A DNA stretch of 64,000 nt from Aaosphaeria pasadenensis (taxonomy: Eukaryota > Ascomycota > Dothideomycetes > Pleosporales). Location of the stretch: positions 310,001 through 374,000 of the forward strand of contig JAKLMB010000024.1 of the NCBI GenBank assembly GCA_022813625.1, read 5' to 3'. Shown in pieces: positions 21,955 through 35,195 of the stretch (its first letter is position 1; every line of letters starts with the position of its first letter). The position numbers and the translations under genes are program-made. The notes beneath the pieces were generated by a model. It was not told the DNA's origin. It did no database searches and worked only from the letters and a program-made list of their open reading frames with translations.

Positions 21955-24900
21955 ATGTCTGGTCCCAATCTCTCAGGGCCCTCCAGTGGCCCTTTGGCCA
22001 AGAAGCAAAAGCTCGAAGTCGCCGCCAATGAGCCAGTCGCACATGGCTCGAAGATCTTTTCTCCGTTCAGGGTATGGAAAGCTGTGCAAGTAGTTGAAAA
22101 TAAAAGCTAACAACCGCGTCGCAATATAGACAGTAGGTTTGGTCTCTCCCACAAATGTTCCATTTACGTCCCTGCCTCTCGGAAAGACTACATTTCAAAT
22201 CACAACTTCTGTCGGTCGGGCGCTGCAGACCTACGACCTAAAACGAGGACTGAACCTCGTCTTCATTACAAGACCACAAACGCCGGAGGACATAACTTGT
22301 ACGCTGGCATGGAAGAAGTTTGTCCTTGCTGCTTGGGGTGGACAGGAGGCGCATTCGCCGCGAGGTGTCTGGGTCTATCAGCGCGGAAAGAAGGTCAATG
22401 AGCTTGAGATCCCAAAGGGAATGAAGCACAATGTCTCTCAACTCGCTGTCTTCGGAAGTTGGATTGTAGGCCGAGGACACACATCGATTGAGGTCTGGAA
22501 ATCCTCCACTTTGGAGCATTACACTACTCTACAGGGTATTTCGTCAAGCCCGCTTGTCGCAATTTGCACCATGCCGACATATCTGAACAAAATCTTCGCG
22601 GCCAGGAAAGACGGATCTGTCGAGATCTGGAACCTGAATACCGGAAAGCTCCTGTATACTCTGCTGCCACCAGCATCAAGCTTTGGCGCCGTCACCGCTA
22701 TCCAGCCGACTCCTGCACTTTCCCTCCTCGCGATTGCATACGAAGCCGGGCCTGTCATCCTCCACAACGTCCGACTTGATAAGGAGGTCATGCGACTCAA
22801 TATTGGAGGATCGAGCAAGGCTCCAATAACGTCCATCTCATTCCGCACAGATGGACTCGGCGCCGGCGACGACGGACAGAAAGACGGTGTTATGGCTACA
22901 GCCAGCCTGGGAAATGGCGATATCACCTTCTGGGATCTCAATGATGGAGGACGCAAAACCGGCACGCTTCGTGGTGCACATAATCCCCCGCCATCTGCGA
23001 GCGGTGGCATTGGTGGCGGCGTCAGCAAAATAGAGTTTTTGCCTGGCCAGGCTGTACTCATTTCAAGTGGTTTAGACAATTCTTTGAAAAGCTGGATCTT
23101 TGACGACACACCCTTCTCACCCATCCCCCGAATTCTGCATTCCCGCGGTGGCCACTCTGCCCCTGTCTCGAACCTGCGATTCCTGCCTTCCAACTCCGAC
23201 GGCACAGATGATACTGGAAAATGGCTGCTCAGCGCAAGCCAAGACAGGAGCTTATGGGGATGGAGTTTACGACGCGACGGGCAGAGCACTGAACTCTCAC
23301 AGGGCTCCATCCAGAAGCGGGCGAAGAAGATGGGCCTTCTTAATGGTGGCATGGCGGGCTCAAAGGCACACGGAGGCTCTGGCTCTTTGGAGGAACTTAA
23401 AGCTCCTGTCATTACATGCATTGCGGCCTCACTCAATCGTGATGGCGGAATGGGTGCAATGCCCGGTGTTACTGGCATCTGGGACAATGCTACCAAGCCC
23501 AAAGGCAAAAAGGCTCCCGAGGTCAATATGACTGGCTGGGAGAGTATTGTTACCGGTCACGCTGGAGACAAAGCAGCACGCACCTGGTTTTGGGGCCGCA
23601 AGCGTGCCGGAAGATGGGCGTTCGACACCGGTGATGGAACAGAAGTCAGGAGTGTTGCGATCACTGCTTGTGGAACGTTCGCTCTTGTCGGATCTGCTGG
23701 GGGTGCATTGGATATGTACAATCTCCAATCCGGACAACATCGCAGGAAATATCCGGCTCCATTGACGCAGAATGAAGCCAAACGACTAAGAATCCAACAA
23801 CTCAATGCAGAAGAGGCTGGCACTGGTTCGGAATTTTCATCACAGGCAAAATTTACGAAGGGGCAAGGCAAGCACAAGGGTGCCATTACTGGCATTGCTA
23901 CTGACAGTCTCAATCGGGTGATCATCAGCTGTGGAGAAGACGGCAAGTTGAAAGTAAGGTCTCTATGTCTACCATGACGTTCGTGTGCTAATGATTACAG
24001 TTCTGGGACTTCGGCACTGGATTGCTTCTTCATGGTCAGTTTCCCCTTGCGTTGTTGTCAAGAAACTTGAACTGACTTGCATAGAAATTGACTGGTACCC
24101 TATGACGAAAATCATCAATCTCCGTTACCACCGCGGTAGCGATTTAGTAGCTCTCAATTGTGATGACGGCTCTATTCGAGTCGTTGACATCGAGACCAAG
24201 AAACTCATTCGCGAGTTCTGGGCATCCTCATCGCACAGTCAGATCCGTACTGTTGACTACACATTCTCAAATGATGGCAGATGGATCATCTCTGCTGGCT
24301 CGGACTCTGTGGTCCGAGTGTGGGATCTTCCAACGGGTCATCTCATCGACGCAATGAGATTACCGCAGCCATGCACTACTATTGCTTTCTCTCCGACAGG
24401 AGAGTATCTTGCCACCGCACAAGAGAACGCTGTAGGAATTGACATCTGGACCAATCGATCATTGTTCACGCATGTTTCTACGCGTCATATTTCCGATGCC
24501 GATATCGCTATCATGACTGGACCAAGCACTTCTGGCGAAGGTGGTGTAGGTATAGTGGAGGCGGCAACTGAGGAGGAAGTAGAGGATGATGCCGAGGACG
24601 CGATTGCAGTCCCGATCATGGACCAATTGAGCGAAGGTATCACGACCCTCAGTCTTGTACCGAAAGCCAAATGGCAGACACTTCTACATCTCGACGTGAT
24701 TCGAGCGCGCAACAAGCCCAAAGAGGCCCCGAAGGCCCCAGAGAAGGCTCCATTTTTCCTTCCCTCGCTCTCAGAGAAGCCAACTTCTATCATCGAGTCG
24801 AAGAACGCTGCAACGATAGATACACTGCCTGTCGCTACGGAGGAGCCCAAGTCACGTATCTCTTCTTCATCGCTGACGTCGAAGACGTTGGTCGCGACCT

Positions 24901-25373
24901 CCACGAATGAGTTCACTCGGCGGCTTGCTCTAGCTACCGATGATGAAGATTATACGCCAATATTGTCTTATTTGTCGTCTTTGAACCCATCGGCTGCCGA
25001 TCTCGCCATCCGCACACTTGATACCATGGAACCGTACACCGAGCTGCAAACCTTTATCCTCGCTCTGACATCGAGATTGGACGAAAGGAAAGACTACGAA
25101 CTAGTCCAAGCATGGTAAGTGCATGATATACCCTTTACTTATCCCTATGCTCTACAGATAGACTGTGTTCTACCCAAGATCGAGTGCTAACATGTAGTGT
25201 CTCGCAGGATGAGTGTCTTCTTAAGGATACATGGTGAGGTCATAGCCAGCAGCGAGGAACTCATTGACTTGTTGAGAAAATGGCATGAAGGAGCTAAGAA
25301 AGAAAGAGAGAGAATTGGAGGTTCGATCGGATATAGCGTGGGTGTGTTGGGATTTGTGAGGAGTGCACGTTGA
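21955..25373 (+). CDS. UTP21: U3 snoRNP/SSU processome WD40 protein Utp21 (WDR36 orthologue)
   Basis: CDS join(21955..22071, 22130..23953, 24001..24034, 24085..25114, 25208..25373), 1056 aa. It is part of the UTP-B module of the small-subunit processome and acts in the nucleolus on early 18S pre-rRNA processing. Residues 40-810 are two WD40 propellers with clear blades (DGSVEIWNLNTGKLL, GNGDITFWDLNDGG, SGLDNSLKSWIFDD, GEDGKLKFWDFGTG, GSDSVVRVWDLPTG). An acidic linker near 826 leads into the alpha-helical Utp21 C-terminal domain. The third exon is only 34 nt and completes a WD blade. The last intron (25115-25207) has two possible acceptors: the second, CGCAG at 25207, gives the family-typical MSVFLRIHGEVIASS... 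end, while the first, ATGTAG, would stop early. A 27-residue gap in similarity is not apparent. Confidence 0.96.
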
Positions 25374-25862
25374 GAGACTGGGTACATAGCAACCGGGAGA
25401 ACGATAGGACAGACGATCAAAAGTGATACCAGCCACAATATCAACAATTGCATAGCGCATGCCTTATTCCTTACACCGTTTGTCTCGGCTAATTAATCGA
25501 AGGTACGAACTATTTTAAGGTCGGATGATATACAAAAATTGGAGTAGATTGATATCACGGTACAGAACGAGTGGCTGGATACTATTGGTGGTCTAGAGCT
25601 AGCGGGGTAAGCGAGGTGACTGTTCTCCAAAAGCGGACTAGCGGTGCGCAAGGCCGTCCGTCATCGTCTCCTCCTCGTTCGAACGGTCCCTCACAACGAA
25701 CTATGTGTTTCCCCTTTGGACTCCAACCTCCTACTACACGGCACTGAACTACGCCACTTGCATGCTTAAAGCCGCCCTCGCATACAAATATCTAGTCTAC
25801 ACTTTATACACGGCGCCAAGGCTCCTCTGATCCCCTCCCCGGGTGGGCGAGATGCTCACGGC
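25374..25862. other. Intergenic region between UTP21 and the regulator gene
   Basis: This holds the 3' UTR of UTP21 and the promoter of the next co-oriented gene. A C/T-rich stretch at 25680-25740 is the only compositional feature. Confidence 0.5.
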
Positions 25863-28152
25863 ATGGAAAGTTCAGGCAGCCAAGAGAGAAGTCACAAAGG
25901 GGGTCGCCGGTCTGGCAAGAAGCCCCAGCCTATGAAGTTCATGTTCATCGACTCCTCGGATCATGGAGTGAATGCCAAACCTGATAAGGCCGTAAGGTCT
26001 TTCGTCATGCACCAGGCGCGTCGATCCAAGCCCTGGAGCACCCGCATGAAGGCTTCGAAGAGTCCCCCCGCGGATGATGAGGATAACGAGGCTCCCTACC
26101 AGGGGTTCGTACCTCACGAGACTCAGCCCGCCGGCGAGTCTTCGTTTCTGAACTTTGAATATTGGAGCTCTTCTGACACGAGGAGTCCCGATGCAAGGAG
26201 TGCCCTGAGCCTCGTGTCGCCCGTCAGCTCAGGCAGAAACAGCAGAAACAGCAGCTTGAGTACCAACAGCAGAAGAAGCAGCCGAGCACATGTAATATCC
26301 CGCCCAAGGCATCGTCGCGGTTGCGATGATCCGGATTGTCGTGGAATCGGATGCCTTCCGTCACCAACAATATCGTCCCGCCAGGACGGATTCGCTCTGG
26401 GGACGATGGATCCATTTGACAGTCTACCTGTGCAGACTGATCACAAGATGAGCTCATTGCTCGAGCACTGTAAGGCATCCAATCACTATCTCACAGAATG
26501 CATATTGAAACGCAGTGTGTAGTTGTATCAATCATCTCTCCTCGGCTGGTTCCTGTGGATTTGCACCAATCATCACTGGTAGCGAACGCTAAATGGGTAG
26601 TTGACTCGCTGAAGAATGCGACGAGCGCACCTTACATCTACGCGGTGATAACAACCAGTGCGCTTCAGCTCCAATCCATGGGCGTGCTCAACAATAGCGA
26701 TACGCTTCGGTACAAAATACTGACCATCGCCGCGATCCACCAATTGATGAACGATGCTCATGCACAGATCCACGACGATAACATTGCCGCAGTCTTTATG
26801 CTCCTATGTCTGGAAGAAAGTCAGATCATTCCAGGTACCATGAATCCTGATTACAGTGATCACCAGCGAGCCTGGCACCGAAAAGGTCTGGAGAACATGA
26901 TCGACCAAAGAGGTGGACTTTCAAGCTTTTCTTCCAACAGAAATTTGCAGATTTTCCTTCTCATGTAGGTCTCACCGTTCAATGCACTTCTATGATGCCA
27001 CAGAACCCTATTTTCAGGCGGAGGCTAGCGATCCTGGCCTTCAATCGCGAGCCAGACTCCACTAGACGTCTGATTAAGGCTTCTCATTGGCGGCCTTAAC
27101 TTCCGATGATGAACACCTTGCATGCTCAAAGCCTACGGATCGGCGCGATCTGTTCACCTTCCGCCCTGTAATGCGGCACAGCCGCGCGTATACAGATCGA
27201 GCGTTGCTACTGTCCAATTATTCAAAATCACTAACGCAGTTATAGGCATAGCATGGCACATTCAATCTCCACGTTCCAGCCTCCGTACGCCGCATTGCTC
27301 GACGGAAACGGGCGTCCACAAAACTATGACCTTCCTTCCTTCCGACAACGTCCATCATCGGCTCGAGTGCTTCGTGCCTTCCGTGACCTCAAACTCGATG
27401 ACCTCCTTCAGATCATCATCGGCGACATCGTTGTCTTCACGGGGGATCTGTCTGCCTGGTACGACGATAGCAAGTGCCCAGTTGACCCATTGGAGCTTCA
27501 AAAGCACAGCTGTCTGCTTCAGTATCGGTTGTTCACTTGGTACTCTGAAGCGCTTCCCCTAGGCGAAGAGCGTACTCCCATTGATCAGAGTGTGTGCCTA
27601 GCATTGATCATCTTCCTGGTCAAGACGTCCCAGCCATTTGATCCATCGTACCGAGCCATGATAGTTACGACCGTCAAAAAGTTGCGCGAGTCTTTGGCGC
27701 GAGAGACAATCTTTCGCTGGGCCAAGAGCCAGGAACTGCTGCTGTGGACATTGACTTTGGGAGAAATGGCAGCCCAGGGATCAAGCCAAGCGGGATCGTT
27801 CTTCCACTACTGCCCACTGATCTTTCCTGATACTGGCCTTGACAACAAGCCGACTGCGCAAGAATTGCTTGATAGAATGAAAAAATGCCTCTGGGTACCA
27901 ATGCTATTCGATGACGAAGTCTCGAGGCTCTGGATAAAGATGGGCGTTGCGAAGGGTGCGCAAATGGATGGTGCCGATGGAGCAGGCATGCTGAGTCCAC
28001 AAATTGACAAAGACGATGTCGTGGGCCTGATGACGAACACAAGATTTTTCTCGGAGAAACAATCGACTTCGAGCCCTTCCTCAAACCCATCGCCGCCGTC
28101 AAGCCATACAAGCCCGCGGGCGCAAGAAATTCACGACACTCATCTTTTGTAG
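25863..28152 (+). CDS. Fungal transcription-factor-domain protein lacking an obvious Zn2Cys6 finger
   Basis: CDS join(25863..26469, 26523..26964, 27246..28152), 651 aa. Residues 1-45 match a group of fungal regulators that begin with a basic stretch and a KFMFIDSSDHG-type motif, followed by Ser-rich linkers. The C-terminal two-thirds is the alpha-helical middle-homology-like domain of fungal-specific transcription factors (SIISPRLVPVDLHQSS..., HQLMNDAHAQIHDDNIAAVFML). I find no Cys-x2-Cys-x6-Cys cluster; CDDPDCRGIGC near residue 155 is too short to be one. DNA binding is therefore doubtful. The first junction has three candidate acceptors; only the one at 26522 keeps phase and gives LLEHFVSIISPRL. 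The second intron is unusually long (281 nt) and joins LLM to HSMAHSIS. The target is unknown. Confidence 0.82.
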
Positions 28153-28645
28153 GTGCAAAAGATGACTAATGAATATTTCCTTCTTCCTACTATTGTGTAT
28201 GTTAGATAATATGACGTGTTCGCTCCGGCATTTATTCTGGAACAGACGAGGCGGTTGTCGGCAGCGTCAAAGTGAATCTTGACTTTTTCTCGGCCGCTTT
28301 TACCCATCTTTCGATCCCATTCAGGAGAGGGGGTACATCAGCCTAGACCATCGGTGGGGATTCCTCGACTTGAAATAAACAAGACAAACGTAACACCTGC
28401 GTCGCTTTAGGGCTGGTAGGGCGGAATGGATGGTGCCGACCGATCGCATTGGATCGCTTTCGTCAAAGACATCAGAGCATTGAGCACCAATGTGAGAACA
28501 ATGAGAGTTGCACGCAGAACGAACCACAGCGGCCCGTCATCTCCACTCGCGTAGGGTAAATACTACCTCGTATACGCAGGAAAACCTCGTCACCACCCAA
28601 CAGCCCTGTGGATTTGTCCACGGAAGAAATATCGCAACGCAACCA

Positions 28646-28741
28646 CCCCACTCGTGGAAGGTCTCTAGAAGGCTGGGGACCCACTCGTAGAAGGATCATG
28701 GAAGGACTATCGAAGGCTTCTGCCCCACTCATGGAAGAATC
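28646..28741. repeat. Three imperfect copies of a CCCACTCGTGGAAGG word
   Basis: CCCCACTCGTGGAAGG at 28647, CCCACTCGTAGAAGGATC at 28680 and CCCACTCATGGAAGAATC at 28724, with related GAAGG words between them. Confidence 0.6.
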
Positions 28742-31700
28742 TTGTTTTATTCCAGAAAGGCTACCCTGCCTCCTCTCGCGTACTTGTACAAGGTTGGTGG
28801 GAAAGTCCTCGCAAAGAACCGTAGCTGGCCGCTTCCCGCACCCTCTAATCCACATTTGTCCCTCAACCGCTCATAAACCCACTCCACATCTGCATCAGTC
28901 ATCCAGCCATCGAACGCACCTCCGCACATACCACGGTTCCGCGACTCACCACCCGCTCCTTCAGATCCAAAAGTGGCATATGACAAAAATACGCTCCAAG
29001 CCATCACTGGGAAGATTGCGCAATGTTGTTGATACTCTCCGAAAAACCAAGACCATGACAAACATCACACTAGACGGTCATACCAACCTCAAATCGACCG
29101 GCGATGCACAGAAAGGATGCGGAACTCTCCCACCGGCTGCTCGCTTACTCTGATTACAGACATGCTTAAACGTTCTGTGGAGGCAGACAAGGATAATTTA
29201 CACTCGGAAGGCGCCGAATCAATGCTCGATAGGAAGAAATAATCTCTGCTACGTCGACGACATGCATACGCACCGTCTTGTCTTTCCTTTCCCAGCATAC
29301 CGACCTGAACTGTCTACCTACGGCCATGGCTTCCGTCCATACCCCTGTTCATCCACGCCCGCGCCCTATCCTTTCTGGTCGATAACCTCATTCTCAGTAA
29401 GCACCCTTCATGACGTCCACTCAACTCAACGTCCAGGTTTCAAATCAATCCACCAATACAACGCGCATCCACACTCACGCCTGGTCTTGTCTGCCCTGCC
29501 CTCCCGCGCGGTAAACCATAGGTCGAAGCGAAAAAGTGACTGCAACACCCTCTCAATGCTGCGCTATGCTCGGTCGCTTTTCCCTATACCTGCCCACCGA
29601 CTTTACCCACATGCATGCCACGGGAAGACTACACCGACAAAGGATAATCATAGACCCAAGCCTTGTCTCTCTCCCACTCCGTCTACCTTGGCCGAGGAGA
29701 TGTGTGAACCTTTTCGTCTGACAAACCACTGGCTGAACTCGCGGAGATACTGCACTACATTACACTATGCTGCACTACGAGATAATGCTATGGGATCCCC
29801 ACGTCTCCACATGACAAGCAAGCACGCTAGAACCCTCCATGCATACAGCTATGCTTCTTCGCACCATGGTGAATTACCAATCGGATAGAAGACTTCGGCT
29901 TAAATGCTGGCTCGAGTTGAGAGCACCAGCCTTATGGCAGATAATGGCGTCGAATTTAGTGATAAGAGGGAACGTGTGTCAATACCACAGGCACTATGGT
30001 GACGACTTTACAGGATCGACTCCAGCATTGTACGCGTTGGCGTTATACGGTATTGGCATTACACAGTACCTTCAACGAAACCGGGTCTACGCCTTCACGG
30101 AGTCGGTGGTTGACACTCGGTACACAATTCCTCTTGTGCCGCGTACAAGCAGGTTTGTTTCTTAGATATAGTTGGAACTGATTGCGATTCAAACAACGCC
30201 GCACACCGTGTACGAAACATCAAGAGACATGAACATCATTGATCATAGTCCGAGATACCGCAGCACCGCGCGCGCGGTGCGACCTCGCGAGCGATCTACA
30301 TCATGGCTCCCATCTTCCATATGAGTTTCTCATCTTAATCCAGCGCATCGTTACATTTAACTTTACCCGAATTTGATCGAATCTCGATGTCCGATCCAAA
30401 CTAACTGAACGAAGCAATGCAATCCCATACTGGACCCTATCTTATCCACAATCTCACAAGCTCTGCGATCAACGCATCCTCTAGCCACATACACACAAGA
30501 CACAAGATAGGAAGAGAGAAAGATGCATACCAAGATTATGTATCTAATCTCCCCCAATCTTGCATGCATATACGAGAAGCCTCTCTCTCAGAAGGGGAAA
30601 ATCCTCCATGTAACGAGAGTCCGGTCACGGCATCAAGCGAGCGAGTCATTCAGCAATCATTCAATCGAGATTCAATCAACCCTATCGCGACAAAGTTACA
30701 GCGAGCGAACATCTTCCTCTTTTTTTCCCGTCCAATCGTGTCGGTCCCTGCGTGCGCCTGCGCGATGTTAGGTGGTGATGTGTGGCAGGGATAGATTCTG
30801 TGCGGTGCGTTAATGCGGATTATTCAAGATTAGCTTTTTCTCCTTCCATCTCTTGTTCCTCCCTCTCCTTGTTCGAAATGGTAAAGCTTGAGGTCGATGG
30901 GTACGTCTGTTCTTTCTTTCTTTTTCTCTCCCATCTCGGTAGTGTCATGGTATGCGATTGTTAATTAGTTTGTGCGTAATTTCGGATTACATGTCATAGC
31001 GAAAAATTTAAAACTGGTCTACCAAGTGACACTCTCCTGTGTAACCTGCCTGTCTACGTCGTGAATGCTCGCTGCTGCCGCTGTACGTTTCCGCGGTAGT
31101 ACGTTTCCGCCAGCCCGCCTCGAAAGCAATCCCCAAGAACAACAATGAGAACAAAATGAATAAAGAACATTAATCCTCAGCAAGCAGCAAACATCACAAT
31201 GTGTATCAACATAACCTCACATCAACACACTCGCATATTCACGCCACACTATCGTGCATGTATATGTGGAAGTAACATGCACGTCTACACCCTACGCGAC
31301 CTCGACTATCCGCAGGATTCCGGCCGCCGGAACAACCACACCTCTGTCCCGCGATCGATGATACACAGCTTGGCCGTCTCCCTGCCCCGTTGCGGAATAA
31401 CGTGTTGCGTTCGTGCAGTAGAGGTGTAACGGTTGTAAATTACCACTACCGCGCCTTATTCACGGATTGACACCGCCGCGAGTACGTATCCGAGGGGAGG
31501 AGGGACCTCGATGTTTGACGTCGGAGGGAGGGGGTGATGAGGTAAGGAGTTGTTAAGCGAGAAGGGGAGGGAGTATTGTGAGGCTGGACTTTGAAGATGA
31601 AGAGGAGGGGATTCGGTGTAAGGGTGGGGGGTATCGTGAAGTCTTGGCTGGGTCTGGCTTGCGAAAAGACTTTGCACGCGCGATGGGGATGAGGAGGGGT

Positions 31701-32539
31701 GTGTTGGGTTGAATGTTGCGGTGTGAGAGGGTTTGGGCATAGGGATTGTAGCAGAATGGCAACACGATGTATCTTTCTGCTGTAGATGTTCGGTGTCGAG
31801 CAAGTGTTATTATAATTTATATATATGTGCAATTTATGATGCTTTAACTACAACTTCATATACGAATATCCTCATCCTTTCAAAAAGGAAAGAAAAACCA
31901 GCACGAAGTCTCTTCCATGCCATTTCCTCCAAAACTCCGAGTCCAACTCACCTCAAACCCAACTCCAAGCCCAAAATTCAAAAATTCTAGGTCCGAAGCC
32001 CAAGCGGGTACTCACGATGATTTTTTTCTTCCTCATTCCCCGTACGCCTTGCTTTGAAATTCACAAGCAAAAAAAAAATCTCTTTTCCACCACTAATCCC
32101 CCACCCATTTCCAGCTGAGAAAATTTTCTACCTGCCCTACGCCGATGACAGCGCCATGCAACAGTGGGACCCTCTCGTCCCGTTGTTTGTGGGTCGCTCT
32201 CTATTTTGTATTCTTCGACCCACTTGGACGTAAAAATTACATACACAGAAAACCGCATTTTTTTCTGTCCAACTCGCTTAGAGCGGGAGTGCTAGGGATG
32301 GATTGTCGATGGGTTTTCCGGCCCGCTCTGCTGTTGCTCATTAGTGAGGTTTACGAAATATCATACAGCGGGAAGGGGAAAGGAAAATTCTTCTTCGCAG
32401 TCTTTTCGTAACTATCGTCGTCCGTCGTATTCGACTATCCGGCCGGTCGGACAGGGATGCGGTGTGGCTGGTGCGTTGACCTTGTTGTTCCTGGCGTTGT
32501 GTGGCGCAAACTCTGTGCCGAGGCAGACCGGTCGATCAG

Positions 32540-32576
32540 TCGAGTCGTTCGTTCGTTCGGTCGGTCGGGCGGTCGG
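32540..32576. repeat. GTTC/GGTC tetranucleotide run
   Basis: Overlapping GTCG, GTTC and GGTC tetranucleotides form a 37 bp simple repeat. Confidence 0.7.
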
Positions 32577-33402
32577 AGTTTGGGCTATGGAGATTAGATC
32601 TCTTGATGCTCGTGGTTTTCCAGGGGAAAGCGATGGGAGTATGACGACGGGTGGTGCGAGGGCGTGAGATGATGGAGATGTAGATCCTACGATGACGATT
32701 GTGAGGGTTTGGTGTCGTACCATGCGGTGCAGTTCGATACAATCCGTGGTGATGCGATGTGATGCGATACAATTTACTCACGACAAGCAAGTCTGGATTC
32801 ACGCACCTCGGCAACGAAATCCCTTCGTCCTCGTACGAAGGGAACAGTTATCACGAGACGGCGCGGAGAAACACAATATTGAGGTCATTGGAGATCGAAG
32901 ATCGTCACCATCGCGAGCGATAGTTGGTGTTTGTTTACATCCGAGATATGTCCACGCAGAATCTCAAATACAAGAGATCTGGTCTGGTATCTGCGTAACG
33001 TGCATATGTACCTGGTATGTCTGGCTGTATCCCACTGTTATGTCGGTTGCGCTCGGAACGCTGATTCCGTACCTCCGAGGGGTGTCCGGATATCGAGGCC
33101 AGAGACCATTCACCATCTACTCGTACAACAGGTACGACTGACTGAGCCTCGAACGAACGTGATTTGATCAGTGCTGTAGTACAATGTCCACGTTACCTGG
33201 TAGTGATCTTTTGATCTGGGGGAGGCGCAGGCGGGGGAATGATGAACGTCGACGGACGAACGAACGACCGAGTGTAGCCAACCCCAGTCCGGTTCCCTGT
33301 GGACAGGAACGACATGCAGATCTCATGATCCCCAAGTCCGTAGTTAGATGTCCCTCCCCCATGCTCATGGATGGCCCGGGACCGAGATCAATCCGAGGGT
33401 CT

Positions 33403-33470
33403 AGGTACGTACTTGTCCGTACATACTCGTACGCAATACGCTCTATACGTACTGCGTACTCGTACAATAC
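33403..33470. repeat. GTAC/TACG-rich cluster
   Basis: Many TACGTAC, CGTAC and GTAC words in 68 bp, several of them self-complementary. Confidence 0.6.
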
Positions 33471-34497
33471 ACCTGATTGCCTATTTCGTACATACATGCA
33501 GCAATTATGGGATCGCATGATTTGAATTGAAACGCAGATCTCCCGTCACTACCAAAGCCTCGCTCTCTCTCTCTTCGAATGAATCCGGCAAGAAGAGTAA
33601 ACATCGCAGGTGTCAGGCCATCGAATCCGACGTTCCTATTCCCGTAGATAGATACCTGATTTATTGGCTCATGCATTGATGTCCTCCATGTCCACGTCTC
33701 TGTCTACGTCTGCATCCACGTAGGTATCTAGATCGTTCTTCATAGTAAGTGTGTGAATATGTAGATGCCTATCGCTCGGCACTCTCTGTATGTGTATACG
33801 CACGTGTAACGATGAAGCCTAGACCGGTGAACTCTCACCCCCGCTGTGATTGGACGAACCCCCGTACCCCACTCTCCGGATACGTTCCCAATTGATCATC
33901 CATTTTTTGCACAGCATATCATCAAGCAATTTAATTCATCAATAATCAATCATTCGTCGTGTTTACACCGTTCGATGTCGATAATGTGCTGCGGACGCTG
34001 TAGTGTGCTTGTCTTACTCTCTTACCTTACATTTAATCCCTCCTCTTACTTTGCATGAATGGATGAATCAATCATTTGGGGTATTTGTCAAATTCCTTAC
34101 ATTCTCCATCCCGACAGCGGTGAGCGAGCGAGCGAGCAAACCGTCCCAATCCCCAGGGCGCGGTGCGCGGAACTCCACATATCTTGAAGAAAAAGGAAGT
34201 GTCTTTATTGATGTGATGTTTGTTGTTCATCCACAACATACATTCCGATACCGCACCTTACCTTAATTGCACTGTCCCATCCCATCCCATACCGATCACC
34301 CGGAGCGAGCGGTGAAGGGCCCGCAGCCTCGCGACCGCAGGGCCTGGCGGTGAGCAAAAACTCATGCACGGTAAATTGTGTGTTTCGCGACATGCGGTAT
34401 GGCATCGCATGATACGTGGGCGTGTCGCATCTAGCTATGCTGGGTGAGTGCAACGTCGCGAGCGTGTGTCCAGCCACGATACAGAATGGTACCGTAG

Positions 34498-34565
34498 GGC
34501 TGGCTGGCTGGCTGGCTGGATACGCTTGGCTAGGCTGGCGAGCTGAGGGTACATACATACATACA
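34498..34565. repeat. (GGCT)n and (ACAT)n microsatellites
   Basis: Five GGCT units at 34498-34519 and four ACAT units at 34550-34565. Confidence 0.8.
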
Positions 34566-35170
34566 CCCCAGCGCGAACCAAATGCGGAAGTCTGGACAAT
34601 GGGGGATAGGGTACTGGGCTGTTTACCTACCCAGGGCTGTGGGTAATGGGTATTTTACTGCACCTGTTGATGGGTCTGGACGTGAGGCTACATGCTTGTG
34701 CTGTGTATGTACCTGTGTACCTTTTTCCATCTACAGGTCGCTAAATCTGTACGATGCCTCATCGCATACCTATACCGTACCCACGACATCCGCTCCGCAA
34801 CACCTTCTCTCCCCTTTCCATTCCCCCAAGAAATCCCTCTCGGCGAAAACGGGCAACAACGATCAATGAGGCTGAAAATCCCATCCACAGCTTAGGCGTT
34901 AGGTGCTGGTCCTTACATTGACCATGGCGTTCTGTGGCTCAATTGGCCCACGCCTAATCGGGTATGTGTATGCCCTCCCCATATAGCCTCCCCCGGATTA
35001 TTCGGGTGCGCCGTTTATGTGCTATGTTGATGCGATGGATGGATGCACTGGATGGGAAGTTGGTGGGATTGCTAATTATAGGGAGATGAATGACGGAGAA
35101 AGGAAGGGGAAGGGGAAGGTTGAGCGTAGGTTGAGGTTGCGGCGATGTTGGAGTTGTATGGGGTTTGTAG

Positions 35171-35195
35171 ATTGCGGATTGCGGATTGCGGATTG
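35171..35195. repeat. Heptanucleotide repeat (ATTGCGG)3+
   Basis: ATTGCGG occurs three times in a row, followed by ATTG. Confidence 0.85.

Noticed and set aside
28608..29153. 181-codon plus-strand frame
   Set aside because: It overlaps an equally long minus-strand frame, contains the CCCACTC repeat and shows no protein-like pattern.
29262..29888. 208-codon ATG frame in the gene-free tract
   Set aside because: No domain, Thr/His/Pro/Ser-rich composition typical of random C-rich DNA, no splice context, and competing frames are equally open.
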